Shown: positions 1-9,354, numbered from the stretch's first letter. The stretch: DNA of 64,000 bases from Mycobacterium sp. DL99 (GCF_004762045.1 NZ_SJOM01000007.1:2249634-2313633), one strand, 5' to 3'. The notes: generated from the sequence alone by a model not told the origin. Numbers and translations: made by a program.

Positions 1-1
1 A

Positions 2-544
2 CTAGTTGGCGTACGGGTTGCGTCCCTCGCCGGTGTTGAGCAGCAGCGGATTGTTCGGATCGAGGACATGGCTGCTCGCCGGGCTGAGGACGAACCCAGC
101 CCCGTCAAACGAGTTGCTGCACATCGTCACCGTGCCGTCGGTCCCACACGTCACATTGCGGAAGCTGATGCGTGATCCGGGCAGCAGCCGGTTCGGCAGC
201 CCGTCGAACACGAACAGCGGCCGGTTGTCGCTGACGAACGTGGGCAACCCCTGTTGCGCGCCGGTGACCGCGTTGGCCCCATCTGGTGCTGCGGGCAGCG
301 GGCCACTGCAACCGTAATTGCCCGACTTGCGGCTGATGGCGCACGCGATATCGCCCGGCACCGCGAATGCGTAGTACTCGCCGTTCTGCATCGCGAAGTC
401 CGACGGCTTCACCGGCGTAAGCGCATTGAGATTGAGCGGCGGTGGGGGCGGAGGCGGGGGCGGGTCCGCTGCAGCCACGCCCGGGATGCAGAGGCCGGCG
501 CCGACCGCCGCGCTCACCAAAGCCATCAGAAGTCTCCTGCGCAT
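2..544 (-). CDS. Secreted proline-rich hypothetical protein
   Basis: This 180-residue protein has a classical signal peptide (Arg-rich start, hydrophobic core, cleavage near AAA-D at about residue 26) followed by an uninterrupted run of nine prolines. The mature part has four cysteines (in IACAIS, YGCSG, VTCGT and TMCSN), compatible with two disulfides in an exported protein. The gene is complete: its TAG stop lies at positions 2-4. It diverges from the DUF2510 gene at 827. I recognise no functional domain; the look is that of conserved mycobacterial secreted proteins of unknown role. Confidence 0.8.
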   Translation of the reverse strand: MRRRLLMALVSAAVGAGLCIPGVAAADPPPPPPPPPLNLNALTPVKPSDFAMQNGEYYAFAVPGDIACAISRKSGNYGCSGPLPAAPDGANAVTGAQQGLPTFVSDNRPLFVFDGLPNRLLPGSRISFRNVTCGTDGTVTMCSNSFDGAGFVLSPASSHVLDPNNPLLLNTGEGRNPYAN

Positions 545-826
545 CGGTTCACCTTATGACGTCACATCGAGGCACGCAGTAACACCGGGGCGTTAACGTG
601 CCTGGCCCGGCAACCGTCGCAAGTGGCGTGCTCTCGAATCTGGTCGATCCGTCCGCACCGATGATCACGCCGTTCTTTTGTCCCGATCGACGGATCTGGT
701 GTCGACTTGGCCGTGGGCTGTATACGTGTGCCCCAATTCGGTTGATGCAACTTGGCCGTCGGTGACGGGCGGGCGCGCTATTCTCCCGTCGAGATCTCTG
801 CAGTCCGAACCGGGGAGGACCTATCG

Positions 827-1330
827 ATGACGGTGCCCATGCCGCCAGGCTGGTATGACGACCCGGACGGGTCACCCAACTCCGAACGCCGCTGGGACGG
901 CCAACAGTGGACTCCAGAACAGCGGATGAAATCCGGGTCGAACCCTCAACCGGCCTACCCACAACCCACTCCACCGCCACTGCAACCACCGCCACCGATG
1001 GCACAGATGCAATATCCGCCGCTACCCGCTCACGCGTCGTATTCGCCGCCGCCGCCGTATCCGCAACCGGATGTGCACGCGCAGTATCCGCTACCGCCAC
1101 AAGCTCAATATGCGAACGGGTCCGCGTCGTCCAATCTCTTCTCGATCATTGCCTTTGTATGCGCGGGTGTCTCCGTGCTGTTCTGCCCGATCCTGTTCGG
1201 GCCGGCCGGCCTTATTCTCGGAGCGGTCGGCCTCACGAAGAAGGAACGCTTCGCGCCTATCGCAATCGCCGCGGCGGCCGGCGGCATGATCGCGGGGATC
1301 GTGCTCGGAGTGGCTGTTTGGGCCAATTAG
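827..1330 (+). CDS. DUF2510/DUF4190-like membrane protein
   Basis: The N-terminus (PPGWYDDPDG...RRWDGQQWT, residues 5-28) is a DUF2510 module, a short Trp-rich domain common on actinobacterial membrane proteins. A Pro/Gln/Tyr-rich linker (about 35-100) leads to two hydrophobic helices with a short loop (about 106-167) resembling DUF4190. I chose ATG 827, preceded by GGGAGGA, over an upstream in-frame start at 752 because the DUF2510 module begins right after it. The function of the family is unknown; a small inner-membrane protein is likely. It converges on the channel-like gene ending at 1343. Confidence 0.82.
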   Translation: MTVPMPPGWYDDPDGSPNSERRWDGQQWTPEQRMKSGSNPQPAYPQPTPPPLQPPPPMAQMQYPPLPAHASYSPPPPYPQPDVHAQYPLPPQAQYANGSASSNLFSIIAFVCAGVSVLFCPILFGPAGLILGAVGLTKKERFAPIAIAAAAGGMIAGIVLGVAVWAN

Positions 1331-1342
1331 CCGGATTTGGTT

Positions 1343-2503
1343 TCAGCTGGCGCCGGCGGCGGTTGCGACGTCGTCGCCGAACCACTTCTCTTTGATCAGG
1401 TTGTAGGTTCCGTCTTCGCGCATGCGAAACAAGGCCTGATCGATCGGTTTACGCAATGGGCTGTTGGTGCTGATGACAAAGCCCTGGTTCTCGTCTTGGA
1501 ATACCGGACCGGCCGTGACTGCGACGCCTTCACCGCGGTGAGCGACGTAGTAACGCAGCACCGGGGCATCGAAAACGACAGCGTCATAGCCCTCTTCGCG
1601 CAGTAAGTGGTACGACTCCTCGATGGTGGATGTCTCGGTAGCGTCAATGCCCATCGAGTGAAGGAAGTCCGCCGCCGTCGTCCCGTGCACCGTAGCCACG
1701 GATTTCTCGTAAAGATCAGCCGGACCGGTGATTTTCGCGTCCAGCTTTGCCACGGTCAGGGTCGCGCTGAGGTTGGCCGAGTAAAACGAAACGAACACGA
1801 TTGCGGCAAAACCCCACAGGATCGCCAGCGCTTTGGTGATCGTTTGGGTGGCCGAGACGCTCTGGCGTCCGACCAGCGAACCCATTCCCCAGCCGAACGC
1901 CTGAAAAATGCCCGGGAAGTACGACCGCGACACCACGGGCCGTTCAGTGCGTCGCCGCTCCACCAGCCAGAAAACATGGGCGGGAACAACACTGACCACC
2001 ACCGCGGCAGCGAGCCAGACCAGCATCGTGCGCGACAGCAGCAGGTCAAGATAGCCGCCCAACCCAGGCACCGAAGGCCGGGTGTCCTGCACCGGGACGA
2101 TGATCTGCAATCCCGCGTCCAGGGTCGGTTGGGTGAAGTCGAACGACTGTTCGCGCTGCGCCGTCAGTGAAATTCCGCCGACCGCGACATCAGCACGTCG
2201 GGCAGTCACCGCCGCCAGCTGCCCGCGGACATCATCAGTGGTCAGGTAGTCGGTTGTCCATCCCACACGTTTGGCAACTTCGTCCCACAGATCGATGCTG
2301 AACCCAGTGAGTTCCCCGCTGCTGGTTCGCATCACAAACGGCTCTAGTTGATGGACGGCAACGCTGACCGTCTCCGCCGTTGTTCCTGGGTCTTTGGGGG
2401 GCACCGGCTCGGCAGCGGCCCGCGCTGCAACAGCGGGTCCCATCGCAAGCAACGACGAGGCGATCGCGAGAGCCGCCAACCCCAAGCATCGACGTATCAG
2501 CAC
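1343..2503 (-). CDS. Ionotropic-glutamate-receptor-like channel protein
   Basis: A signal peptide (about 1-30) is followed by a family-3 solute-binding lobe split by a channel module. The S1 lobe carries GGISLTAQREQSFDFTQP (109-126), like the ligand-binding core of ionotropic glutamate receptors. Then come TM1 (about 159-181), a re-entrant pore-loop candidate (196-213) and a TM with SFYSANLSATLTV (239-251), close to the SYTANLAAF gating motif of animal receptors. The S2 lobe follows to residue 386. The K+ filter TVGYG of bacterial GluR0 is absent, so ion selectivity is unclear. GTG 2503 was chosen because AGGAAG lies 10 nt upstream and the signal peptide starts there; ATG 2527 is an alternative. 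A plain solute-binding protein is less likely given the membrane segments inside the domain. Confidence 0.85.
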   Translation of the reverse strand: MLIRRCLGLAALAIASSLLAMGPAVAARAAAEPVPPKDPGTTAETVSVAVHQLEPFVMRTSSGELTGFSIDLWDEVAKRVGWTTDYLTTDDVRGQLAAVTARRADVAVGGISLTAQREQSFDFTQPTLDAGLQIIVPVQDTRPSVPGLGGYLDLLLSRTMLVWLAAAVVVSVVPAHVFWLVERRRTERPVVSRSYFPGIFQAFGWGMGSLVGRQSVSATQTITKALAILWGFAAIVFVSFYSANLSATLTVAKLDAKITGPADLYEKSVATVHGTTAADFLHSMGIDATETSTIEESYHLLREEGYDAVVFDAPVLRYYVAHRGEGVAVTAGPVFQDENQGFVISTNSPLRKPIDQALFRMREDGTYNLIKEKWFGDDVATAAGAS

Positions 2504-2744
2504 ACTACCTACACTTCCTGCCCGCATGGCAAGTGTTACAACCACACGAAGCGTGACGGTGCCACCAGAGCGTCTTTCACCATGCCAGGCGCTGACGCTG
2601 CGTAACACTCGACCCGTGCCGGTTCAGCTGTTTCTCGGGTGGGGCGGGCTTTCACCGCCGAACCGGCTCACGTGCGACCATCAACCAGGGCAGTCGTGTA
2701 AACACGCTGCGGTACAACAAGGTTGAACAGTTGGCGATTCGCGA

Positions 2745-2996
2745 TCAGATGAAGCCGAAACCGGGGAAGCCGTAGAACTCATCCTCGCCGGGGTACACCC
2801 CTGGGGTGGCGTCGATTTGGGTATTGCCTTCGGATGCGCACTCGGTGGTCTGCCCACCAGCTACCGAGCTGCCACCGGTCACCTGGCATTGCGGCAGCAG
2901 TGAGGGATCGGCGCCGGCGTTCGGCGCGCCCAGCAGTGCAACAGCCGCACCGACCACCGCAGCACTCCCAATCAGAACCTTACGAACATGCGGCAT
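2745..2996 (-). CDS. Small secreted hypothetical protein
   Basis: This 83-residue protein has a signal peptide ending near NAGA-D (about residue 30). The short mature chain is Gly/Ser-rich with two cysteines and an aromatic C-terminus (FYGFPGFGFI). ATG 2996 has GGAAGG upstream; longer in-frame starts lack a ribosome site. I do not recognise a family. It diverges from the haemophore-like gene at 3154, which is also exported. Confidence 0.65.
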   Translation of the reverse strand: MPHVRKVLIGSAAVVGAAVALLGAPNAGADPSLLPQCQVTGGSSVAGGQTTECASEGNTQIDATPGVYPGEDEFYGFPGFGFI

Positions 2997-3153
2997 TTGC
3001 GACGACACCTTCCGTTTTGGCGCGAACCACATCCACGACACCTGCTGACCCGCTGGTTATCTCGATCCGTGCACCTGATTGTCACGCACGATATGGTTGC
3101 ATGCAAACATTAACCGCAGCTCGTAAACCGGAACCGATGATTGATGGAGTCGC

Positions 3154-3519
3154 ATGAAGCCTGCAATGCAATCGCTTGGCCGTGCCACCGCGGCGGCACT
3201 GGGAACGGCGGCGGTAATCCTGAGCGCGTCGGCAACCGCCTCCGCCGAGGCGCCGAACTGCACAACTGCTGACGTGACCGCCGTGATGGCAAGTGTTTCG
3301 ACAAACATGACCGGCTACTTGTTCACCCACCCGGACGTCAACGCGTTCTTCACCGGGCTGCAGGGGCAGAGCAAGTCGGCGACAGCCGCGCAGACGAAGG
3401 ACTACCTCAACCAGAATCCGCAGGTACGCGCCGAGCTCGACGCGATCCGGGCGCCGGCGCTGGACCTGCGCAATCGCTGCAACATCCCGCTGGAAGCCGA
3501 GATATCCGGCGTGATCTGA
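3154..3519 (+). CDS. Haemophore-type haem-binding secreted protein
   Basis: A 121-residue exported protein with a signal peptide ending at about residue 31 (TASA-E) and a helical mature part of about 90 residues. Two cysteines (CTTAD and RNRC) probably form the disulfide typical of the mycobacterial haem-binding family (MHB/Rv0203-like). The motif FLFTHPDVN.. style segment (YLFTHPDVNAFFTGL) and the DYLNQNPQVRAELDAIR segment are characteristic of that family. Family knowledge suggests extracellular haem binding, but many paralogues are untested, so haem binding here is inferred. Confidence 0.8.
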   Translation: MKPAMQSLGRATAAALGTAAVILSASATASAEAPNCTTADVTAVMASVSTNMTGYLFTHPDVNAFFTGLQGQSKSATAAQTKDYLNQNPQVRAELDAIRAPALDLRNRCNIPLEAEISGVI

Positions 3520-3544
3520 GAGTCACACTTTCGCTGGTAGTACC

Positions 3545-3562
3545 GGAGCCTGCAGAGGCTCC
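3545..3562. terminator. Possible hairpin after the haemophore gene
   Basis: GGAGCC and GGCTCC form a perfect 6-bp stem with a 6-nt loop, 26 nt after the stop codon at 3519. No T-tract follows, so this is at best a U-less terminator or an mRNA 3' end structure. Confidence 0.35.
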
Positions 3563-3770
3563 CAGGCGTGGAGGTGCGCGGTCCTACCGACCACGGCCCC
3601 CCGGGACGCGTTGTTGGATTTGGTTGCGTCGCAACGTGATTGGATCAGAAATACCCACCGCACCGGCGGTTCCGGCCGGGACGGCGGGCGATGACGACGT
3701 CGTGGCGTGCACCTGCCCATGCAGAAACCACTCAGCGAGTTGACAGCTGGCGTTGATAGGAAATGAGCTG

Positions 3771-5150
3771 ATGTACCAGCTCATTGCACAGATCTCGCTG
3801 ATCCACGGCTGGTTCCCATTTGCCGTGCAGGCGATCGCGGCCCTGCTGCTGGGAGCCGCGGTGGGCTGGCGCTCGCCGCGCTGGCGCCGTAGGTTGCTGC
3901 CGGCGCTCGTGGTCACGGCGGCGGTGCTGGCGGCCGTGACCTACTGGTATATCGACTCGATCGGGGTAGCGGGCAACGCCGGGCCACCGGAGCTGTGGGT
4001 CTGGATCGCATTGACCGCGCTGGCCGCCGGGGTTGCGTTGCTGGGTTGGGTGAGTGCCCGATGGTGGCGACGGACCGCGTCGGTCGCGGCGGTCGGGGTT
4101 TGCGGGCTGGCCTGTGTGCTGACACTGAACATCTGGGTCGGATATTTCCCGACTGTGGACGCCGCGTGGAAGCAGCTCACCTCGAGCCCACTGCCGGGGC
4201 AGACGGACCGGTTGACCGTGACGAAGATGCAGCTCGCCCACTTCCGGCCGACAAGCGGCGTTCTGGTCCCGGTCACCATCGACTCGACGGATTCGGGGTT
4301 CAGCCACCGCGGTGAACTCGTCTACCTGCCGCCGGCCTGGTTCGCCGGCAATCCGCCGCCGCAACTTCCGGCCGTGATGATGATCGGCTCGCAACTGAAC
4401 ACCCCAGCCGACTGGCTACGCGCAGGTAACGTGCTGGGCATCCTCGACGGCTTCGCGGCCGCCCACGACGGCAACGCGCCGGTGTTCGTATTCGTCGATG
4501 CCACCGGCTCATTCACCAACGACACCGAGTGCGTCAACGGCGTCCGGGGCAATGCCGCCGACCACCTGACCAAAGACGTTGTTCCGTATCTCATCTCGAA
4601 CTTCGGTGTGCGCCCCGATCGTGACGGGTGGGGGATCGCAGGCTGGTCGATGGGTGGTACCTGCGCGGTGGACCTGACCCTGATGCACCCGGATATGTTC
4701 AGGTCATTCATCGACATCGCTGGGGACCTGCGACCCAACACCGGCGACAAGACGCAGACGATCAACCGGCTCTTCGGTGGGGACGCCGACGCGTGGGCGG
4801 CCTACGACCCGGTCACCATCATGCGCCGCCACGGCCCGTACTCCGATGTCACGGCGTGGTTCGAGGTGCCGATCTCGCAGCGTGGTGCGAACACGCACGA
4901 TCCCACGGCGAATCCCGAGGCTCAGGACGTCGCCGCGAGCACGCTGTGCGGCGCGGCCCGCGCGGACGCCATCACGTGCTCGGTGCAGACCGCGCCGGGC
5001 CGCCACGACTGGGCATTCGCCGCCAACGCGTTTGGCGCCGCCCTACCGTGGCTGGCCGGTCAGCTTGGCACCCCCGGCGTGGAACAGACCGAACTGCCAC
5101 CGTCGACGTTGGGGTCGCAGCCCACCAACGTCCAGGCCGCGCCGCGCTGA
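3771..5150 (+). CDS. Membrane-anchored esterase, antigen-85-like alpha/beta hydrolase
   Basis: The first 130 or so residues contain four hydrophobic segments, and the rest is a putative esterase (D-class) fold related to mycolyltransferases. The nucleophile elbow GWSMGG places Ser at residue 293 and the catalytic His is probably H412 in PGRHDW. Six or so cysteines in the C-terminal half suggest disulfides outside the membrane. ATG 3771 follows GGAAATGAG closely, so it is preferred over an upstream TTG at 3753. Likely substrates are cell-envelope or lipid esters, but no specific reaction can be named. It ends 1 nt before the convergent monooxygenase stop. Confidence 0.82.
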   Translation: MYQLIAQISLIHGWFPFAVQAIAALLLGAAVGWRSPRWRRRLLPALVVTAAVLAAVTYWYIDSIGVAGNAGPPELWVWIALTALAAGVALLGWVSARWWRRTASVAAVGVCGLACVLTLNIWVGYFPTVDAAWKQLTSSPLPGQTDRLTVTKMQLAHFRPTSGVLVPVTIDSTDSGFSHRGELVYLPPAWFAGNPPPQLPAVMMIGSQLNTPADWLRAGNVLGILDGFAAAHDGNAPVFVFVDATGSFTNDTECVNGVRGNAADHLTKDVVPYLISNFGVRPDRDGWGIAGWSMGGTCAVDLTLMHPDMFRSFIDIAGDLRPNTGDKTQTINRLFGGDADAWAAYDPVTIMRRHGPYSDVTAWFEVPISQRGANTHDPTANPEAQDVAASTLCGAARADAITCSVQTAPGRHDWAFAANAFGAALPWLAGQLGTPGVEQTELPPSTLGSQPTNVQAAPR

Positions 5151-5151
5151 G

Positions 5152-6603
5152 TCAGCGGCCCCGCGCGGGCTGGGCAGCCGTCGATGCTGACGAGGACGGC
5201 AGAGTCGACGGGCGTTCGATGATGGTCGAATTCTGCCCTCCCACGCGGTAACTGGCACCGCGATGCTCATCGGCCAGGCGATCGCCGTGCCCCAGCAGCT
5301 TGTTGCGCAGACTGCCCGGCGCGTATGCCGGCTGGTAGGCACCGCGCTCGGTGAGGACCGGAACGACGTGCTCGATGAATTCCGAGAAGGATCCCGGCGT
5401 GATCGCATAGGCCAGGTTGAAGCCGTCGACGTCGGTCTCCTCGACCCACTCCTGCAGGGTATCGGCGACGTGCACACCCGACCCGACGATGCGCGGCCCC
5501 ATGCCGCCGATTTCACCCCACTCGGCGATATCCCGCACATTCCACTCACCGCCCTTGTCCGAAGCGGACTGAAATGCCTTGACCGCGGACAGGATTGCGT
5601 TGGAATCGACATTGCCGATCGGTTCGTCGAGGCCGTAACGGGCCAGATCCACGCCCATCCACCCGGACATGAACACCAGTGCGCCCTCGGGATCGCCGTA
5701 GGCCAGATACTCGGCGTGCCTGGCGTGGGCTTCTTCGTCGGTCTCGCCGGTGATGATGGTCGTGAGGTTGAATATCTTGGCCGAGTACGGATCCCGGCCC
5801 GCCAACTCAAGCTCGGCCCGTATCGTGGAAACTGTTTCGCGCAGAAGGGCTTTGGTGGGAGCGGCGGTGAAGATCGCCTCGGCGTTCTCCGCGGCGAAGC
5901 GGACCCCGCGCGGCGAGGAACCGGCCTGGTAGATGACCGGCGTGCGCTGCAGCGACGGTTCGGCCAGATGCACCCCGGGGACGCTGAAATGAGTGCCGGA
6001 ATGACCGATATGGTGCACCTTGGCCGGGTCGGTGAAGACTCCGCGTTCGGCGTCGCGCACCACCGCGTCGTCCTCCCAGGAGCCCTCCCACAACTTGTAG
6101 AGCACCTCGAGGTACTCGTCGGCATGGTCGTAGCGGGCATCGTGCGCCGGTTGGTCGGTCTGGCCCATATTGCGTGCTGCCGCAGGAAGATACCCGGTGA
6201 CGATGTTCCAGCCGACCCGGCCGTTGGTCAGATGGTCGAGCGTCGACATCCGCCGGGCGAACGGATACGGATGCTCGAATCCGGTACCGGTGGTGATTCC
6301 GAACCCCAGATTCTCGGTGACCAGCGCCATCGCCGATACCAGCAGCATCGGGTCGCCGACCGGGATCTGGGCGGCCTGACGGATCGCCGCTTCGTCGCTG
6401 GCCCCGTACACGTCGTAGGTGCCCAGCACGTCCGCGATGAACAGGCCGTCAAAACGCCCGCGTTCCAACAACTTCGCCAGCTCGGTCCAGTAGGTGATGT
6501 CTTTGTAGCGCCAGGACTGATCGTCTGGATGACGCCACAAGCCCGGCGACTGGTGGGCGACGCAGTTCATGTCAAAAGCGTTGAAACGGATCACACGGGT
6601 CAC
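5152..6603 (-). CDS. NtaA/SnaA/DszA-family flavin monooxygenase
   Basis: A luciferase-like TIM-barrel enzyme of 483 residues. The start (RVIRFNAFDMNCVAHQSPGLW), the segment SAMALVTENLGFGITTGTGFEHPYPFARR-type core and GRVGWNIVTGYLPAAARNMG are hallmarks of the group that includes nitrilotriacetate and dibenzothiophene-sulfone monooxygenases. These enzymes use FMNH2 from a separate reductase to oxidise small organic compounds; no reductase gene is adjacent, so a distant partner is required. GTG 6603 is chosen because family members begin a few residues before RFNAF; GTG 6639 is possible. The substrate cannot be predicted. Confidence 0.88.
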   Translation of the reverse strand: MTRVIRFNAFDMNCVAHQSPGLWRHPDDQSWRYKDITYWTELAKLLERGRFDGLFIADVLGTYDVYGASDEAAIRQAAQIPVGDPMLLVSAMALVTENLGFGITTGTGFEHPYPFARRMSTLDHLTNGRVGWNIVTGYLPAAARNMGQTDQPAHDARYDHADEYLEVLYKLWEGSWEDDAVVRDAERGVFTDPAKVHHIGHSGTHFSVPGVHLAEPSLQRTPVIYQAGSSPRGVRFAAENAEAIFTAAPTKALLRETVSTIRAELELAGRDPYSAKIFNLTTIITGETDEEAHARHAEYLAYGDPEGALVFMSGWMGVDLARYGLDEPIGNVDSNAILSAVKAFQSASDKGGEWNVRDIAEWGEIGGMGPRIVGSGVHVADTLQEWVEETDVDGFNLAYAITPGSFSEFIEHVVPVLTERGAYQPAYAPGSLRNKLLGHGDRLADEHRGASYRVGGQNSTIIERPSTLPSSSASTAAQPARGR

Positions 6604-6748
6604 TGCGCCGAGAATGCCGGGACAGCGGTGGACGGTCACCGGTTGCGCTCAGCGGGATTGTATTTGGCGGTGAACCACGAATGAATGGCCGCCCAACTGT
6701 CGGCTCCTCCAGTGGTGGGTCGGCCTCGCAACCGCGAAACTTAGTCGG

Positions 6749-7108
6749 GTGTCAACAAAGTCGCTGCTGATCTCGGTCCTGAACTGGCTGCGCGCCGGCT
6801 ACCCGGAAGGCGTGCCGGGCACCGATCGCGTGCCTCTGCTCGCGCTGCTGCGGGCCACCCCGCTGACCGAGGAACAGGTGGCCGAGGTGGTGCGCAACCT
6901 CGCTGAGGCTGCGGCACCTGCCGACGTCGACCATCCCATCGACCGCGACGACATCGCGGAATTCATCGCCGAAGTCACCGACCACGACGCCGGTCCGGAG
7001 AACATTCAGCGGGTGGCGGCCAAACTGGCCGCTGCGGGCTGGCCGCTCGCCGGCGTCGACCTGGTGTCCGACGCCGGCCACGACGGCGCAGCTCCTGGTA
7101 CTGACTAG
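6749..7108 (+). CDS. DUF3349-family protein (Rv3046c-like)
   Basis: This 119-residue acidic helical protein matches the mycobacterial DUF3349 family: [34 protein letters not shown] near the N-terminus and a repeated [33 protein letters not shown] pattern. The fold is a small helical bundle and its role is unknown. It starts with GTG and has no clear ribosome site. Its neighbourhood with adhC matches M. tuberculosis Rv3046c-Rv3045. Its stop overlaps the adhC stop on the other strand by 3 nt in a shared CTAG. Confidence 0.87.
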   Translation: MSTKSLLISVLNWLRAGYPEGVPGTDRVPLLALLRATPLTEEQVAEVVRNLAEAAAPADVDHPIDRDDIAEFIAEVTDHDAGPENIQRVAAKLAAAGWPLAGVDLVSDAGHDGAAPGTD

Positions 7109-8154
7109 CCGCGCAGCGAGGCGGTGTCGATCACGAAGCGGTACCGCACATCACTGGCCAGCACCCGCTCGTAGGCCTCGTTGATGTAATCGGGCTGGAT
7201 GACCTCGATCTCGGGGGTCACGTTGTGCTCGGCGCAGAAGTCGAGCATCTCCTGGGTCTCCGGGATGCCGCCGATCATCGAACCGGACAGGCTGCGGCGG
7301 TAGGCGCCGAGCGGGAAGAACGGCACCACCAGCGGCTTCTCCGGCGCTCCGAGCTCCACCAGCGTGCCGTCGGTCTTGAGCAGGCCCAGGTAGGCGCCGA
7401 GGTCGAGATTGGCCGACACGGTGTTGAGGATGAGGTCGAAGCTGCCGGCCAGCTTGCGGAAGGTGTCCGGGTCGCTGGTCGCGTAGTACTCGTCGGCGCC
7501 CAGTCGCAGGCCGTCTTCCATCTTCTTCAGCGACTGTGACAGCACGGTGACGTGCGCGCCCATCGCGTGTGCGAGCTTGACTCCCATGTGGCCCAGGCCG
7601 CCGAGGCCGATCACGGCGATCTTCTTGCCTGGCCCGGCGTTCCAGTGGCGCAGCGGTGAGAACAGCGTGACGCCGGCGCACAGCAGGGGAGCGGCCTTGT
7701 CCAGAGGAATCGAATCGGGGATGCGCAGGACGTAGTTCTCGTCGACGACGATCGCGCCGCTGTAGCCGCCGTAGGTCGGGGTGCCGTCGCGCCCGGTCGC
7801 GTTGTAGGTGCCGATCATGCCGCCGCCGGTGCAGTACTGCTCCAGCCCGGCCTTGCAGTTGTCGCACTCCCGACAGGAGTCGACGAAGCAGCCGACACCG
7901 ACATGGTCGCCGACCTTGTACTTGGTGACCTCCGAGCCCACGGCGGTCACCACGCCGGCGATCTCATGACCGGCCACCACGGGGTAGTTGGGGGTGCCCC
8001 ACTCGCCCTTCACGGTGTGGATGTCGGAGTGACAGATGCCTGCGAAATGGATGTCGAAGGCCACGTCATGAGGCCCTACTTCACGGCGGGTGATGGTGGT
8101 CTTGGCCAGCGGTTCGGTCGCCGAATTGGCGGCATAGGCATAAACAGTGCTCAT
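7105..8154 (-). CDS. adhC: NADP-dependent alcohol dehydrogenase AdhC
   Basis: A zinc-dependent medium-chain dehydrogenase of 349 residues (cinnamyl-alcohol dehydrogenase class). Catalytic zinc ligands are C41 (GICHSD), H63-E64 (GHE) and a later Cys (LLCAGV); the structural zinc site is C94, C97, C100 and C108. The Rossmann motif GLGGLGHMG binds NADP(H). The enzyme reversibly reduces aldehydes to alcohols. ATG 8154 has AGAGGGC upstream. It is the orthologue of Rv3045 by sequence character and by its DUF3349 neighbour; in M. tuberculosis fecB lies directly upstream, but here about 10 kb of other genes intervene. Confidence 0.93.
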   Translation of the reverse strand: MSTVYAYAANSATEPLAKTTITRREVGPHDVAFDIHFAGICHSDIHTVKGEWGTPNYPVVAGHEIAGVVTAVGSEVTKYKVGDHVGVGCFVDSCRECDNCKAGLEQYCTGGGMIGTYNATGRDGTPTYGGYSGAIVVDENYVLRIPDSIPLDKAAPLLCAGVTLFSPLRHWNAGPGKKIAVIGLGGLGHMGVKLAHAMGAHVTVLSQSLKKMEDGLRLGADEYYATSDPDTFRKLAGSFDLILNTVSANLDLGAYLGLLKTDGTLVELGAPEKPLVVPFFPLGAYRRSLSGSMIGGIPETQEMLDFCAEHNVTPEIEVIQPDYINEAYERVLASDVRYRFVIDTASLRG

Positions 8155-8314
8155 CAAAGCCCTCTTTGCTCGTCGTCTGTGCGTATCCCGGAAAAGGTTA
8201 GTCCGGTTAACTGAATACTGCCTGAGCGGCAGGCTCGTAGATGCAACGACGCAGGCAGCGGCGATAGTCCCGCCGCCGGTGTGACAAATCTCCCCGATCG
8301 AAGCCGGGCGCGGG

Positions 8315-8590
8315 TCACAACCCGGGTGCGCGGACCGACCCGTTGAAGGACACGCGCTCGCAGCGAATGAGCCCGGCCAGGCTGTAGGGGTCGCGGGCGA
8401 TGACGTCCTCTACCTCCTCTTCGCTGAGGTCCCCAGTGACCAGGACCGCGCCGGTCGCTGATTCCAGACGTCCGGCCAACAGGATGCGGCCCGCGGCCAC
8501 TTCCTCCTTGAGCCACGCGACGTGCGCGGGGCGGGTCTGGTCGACGACGTCGATGGGTTGCACGTAAGTCGTGGTGAGGACGTGGAACAT
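8315..8590 (-). CDS. YCII-related small protein
   Basis: A 91-residue dimeric ferredoxin-like protein of the YCII family. It shows the conserved [20 protein letters not shown] region and the acidic [16 protein letters not shown] helix followed by the [13 protein letters not shown] strand. Family members include chlorohydroxyhydroquinone dehydrochlorinase-type enzymes and many of unknown role. It lies 10 nt downstream of the tetR stop on the same strand, so the two are probably cotranscribed from the 9279-9501 promoter region. Confidence 0.85.
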   Translation of the reverse strand: MFHVLTTTYVQPIDVVDQTRPAHVAWLKEEVAAGRILLAGRLESATGAVLVTGDLSEEEVEDVIARDPYSLAGLIRCERVSFNGSVRAPGL

Positions 8591-8600
8591 GCAATGCAGA

Positions 8601-9278
8601 CTACGGGTCGGATGCGCTGTTCCTGTTATGCCTGTCGATCTCCCGGTGGCTACGAGAACGCAGGGCTGCGGCCGCATCGTCAGGAATGCCCAGGACGCGC
8701 ATGCAGGCATCCGCCACGTGGAACGGCATATCGGAACGTTTCGGACCGGGCGGCATCGACCACACGTTGACCAACGATTCGACGAGCCGGAACGGGAGGT
8801 CGGCGGCTGCTTCGTGAACGCCGGTCCGCCGGCTCAGTGCGCGACTCACAGACAGATAGTGCAGCCGTAACCGCTCCCGGTCCGACCAGAACGGTTCGAG
8901 CTTGGCTTCACGCAATTCGGGCAGCAGGTAGAGCGCACCGAGGTTCCACCTCCCGGACATCAGTTGCGCGCCGTCGAACGCCGCCAATGCGTGCAGATGT
9001 TCATCGGCGGTCAAAGCGGGTTCGGTGCCCAGCAGGCTCGGGATGAACTCGAGGGTCGGCGCAACGGTCTGCTCGAGCAGTGCGCACAAGATGTCGTCCT
9101 TGGTCTTGAAGTAGTGGTACAGGGATGCCTGGCGGACACCGACCGCCTCGGCGATCGCCCGCGTCGAAGTACCCGCGTAGCCGGTTGCGGTGAACAATTC
9201 CCCTGCGGCGTCGAGGATTTCGTCACGAGCGGTGTGCCCCTGCCGACGCTGGGCGTGTACCCGTGGTCTTCCTGCCAT
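8601..9278 (-). CDS. TetR-family repressor of the adjacent ABC/catabolic operon
   Basis: A 225-residue TetR-family regulator. The N-terminal DNA-binding domain (residues 15-65) contains ILDAAGELFTATGYAGTSTRAIAEAVGVRQASLYHYFKTK-type helices; the recognition helix is around VRQASLYHYF. The C-terminal domain should bind a small ligand. The gene is divergent from the large operon starting at 9502 with a 223-nt intergenic region holding two inverted repeats, so it probably represses that operon and itself. The inducer may be the transported compound or a breakdown product, which is inference. Confidence 0.9.
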   Translation of the reverse strand: MAGRPRVHAQRRQGHTARDEILDAAGELFTATGYAGTSTRAIAEAVGVRQASLYHYFKTKDDILCALLEQTVAPTLEFIPSLLGTEPALTADEHLHALAAFDGAQLMSGRWNLGALYLLPELREAKLEPFWSDRERLRLHYLSVSRALSRRTGVHEAAADLPFRLVESLVNVWSMPPGPKRSDMPFHVADACMRVLGIPDDAAAALRSRSHREIDRHNRNSASDP

Positions 9279-9354
9279 AGGGCCATGGTTGGCTCTTCAG
9301 CCGCGAACAGCCAGCGCAGGGGGTATCGGTCACTCGATAGAAACGCGCGACACG

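Noticed and set aside
752..826. Upstream start for the DUF2510 protein
   Set aside because: No ribosome site, and the domain begins right after the internal ATG at 827 with GGGAGGA.
549..1100. Minus-strand frame upstream of the DUF2510 gene
   Set aside because: Low-complexity Val/Ala/Arg sequence that overlaps the DUF2510 gene in antisense; no ribosome site.
3523..3720. Small minus-strand frame in the 3520-3770 gap
   Set aside because: Arg/Pro-rich with no start signal; the gap shows only a short hairpin.
5263..6684. 473-residue plus-strand open frame
   Set aside because: It is antisense to the NtaA-family monooxygenase, which has clear family motifs.
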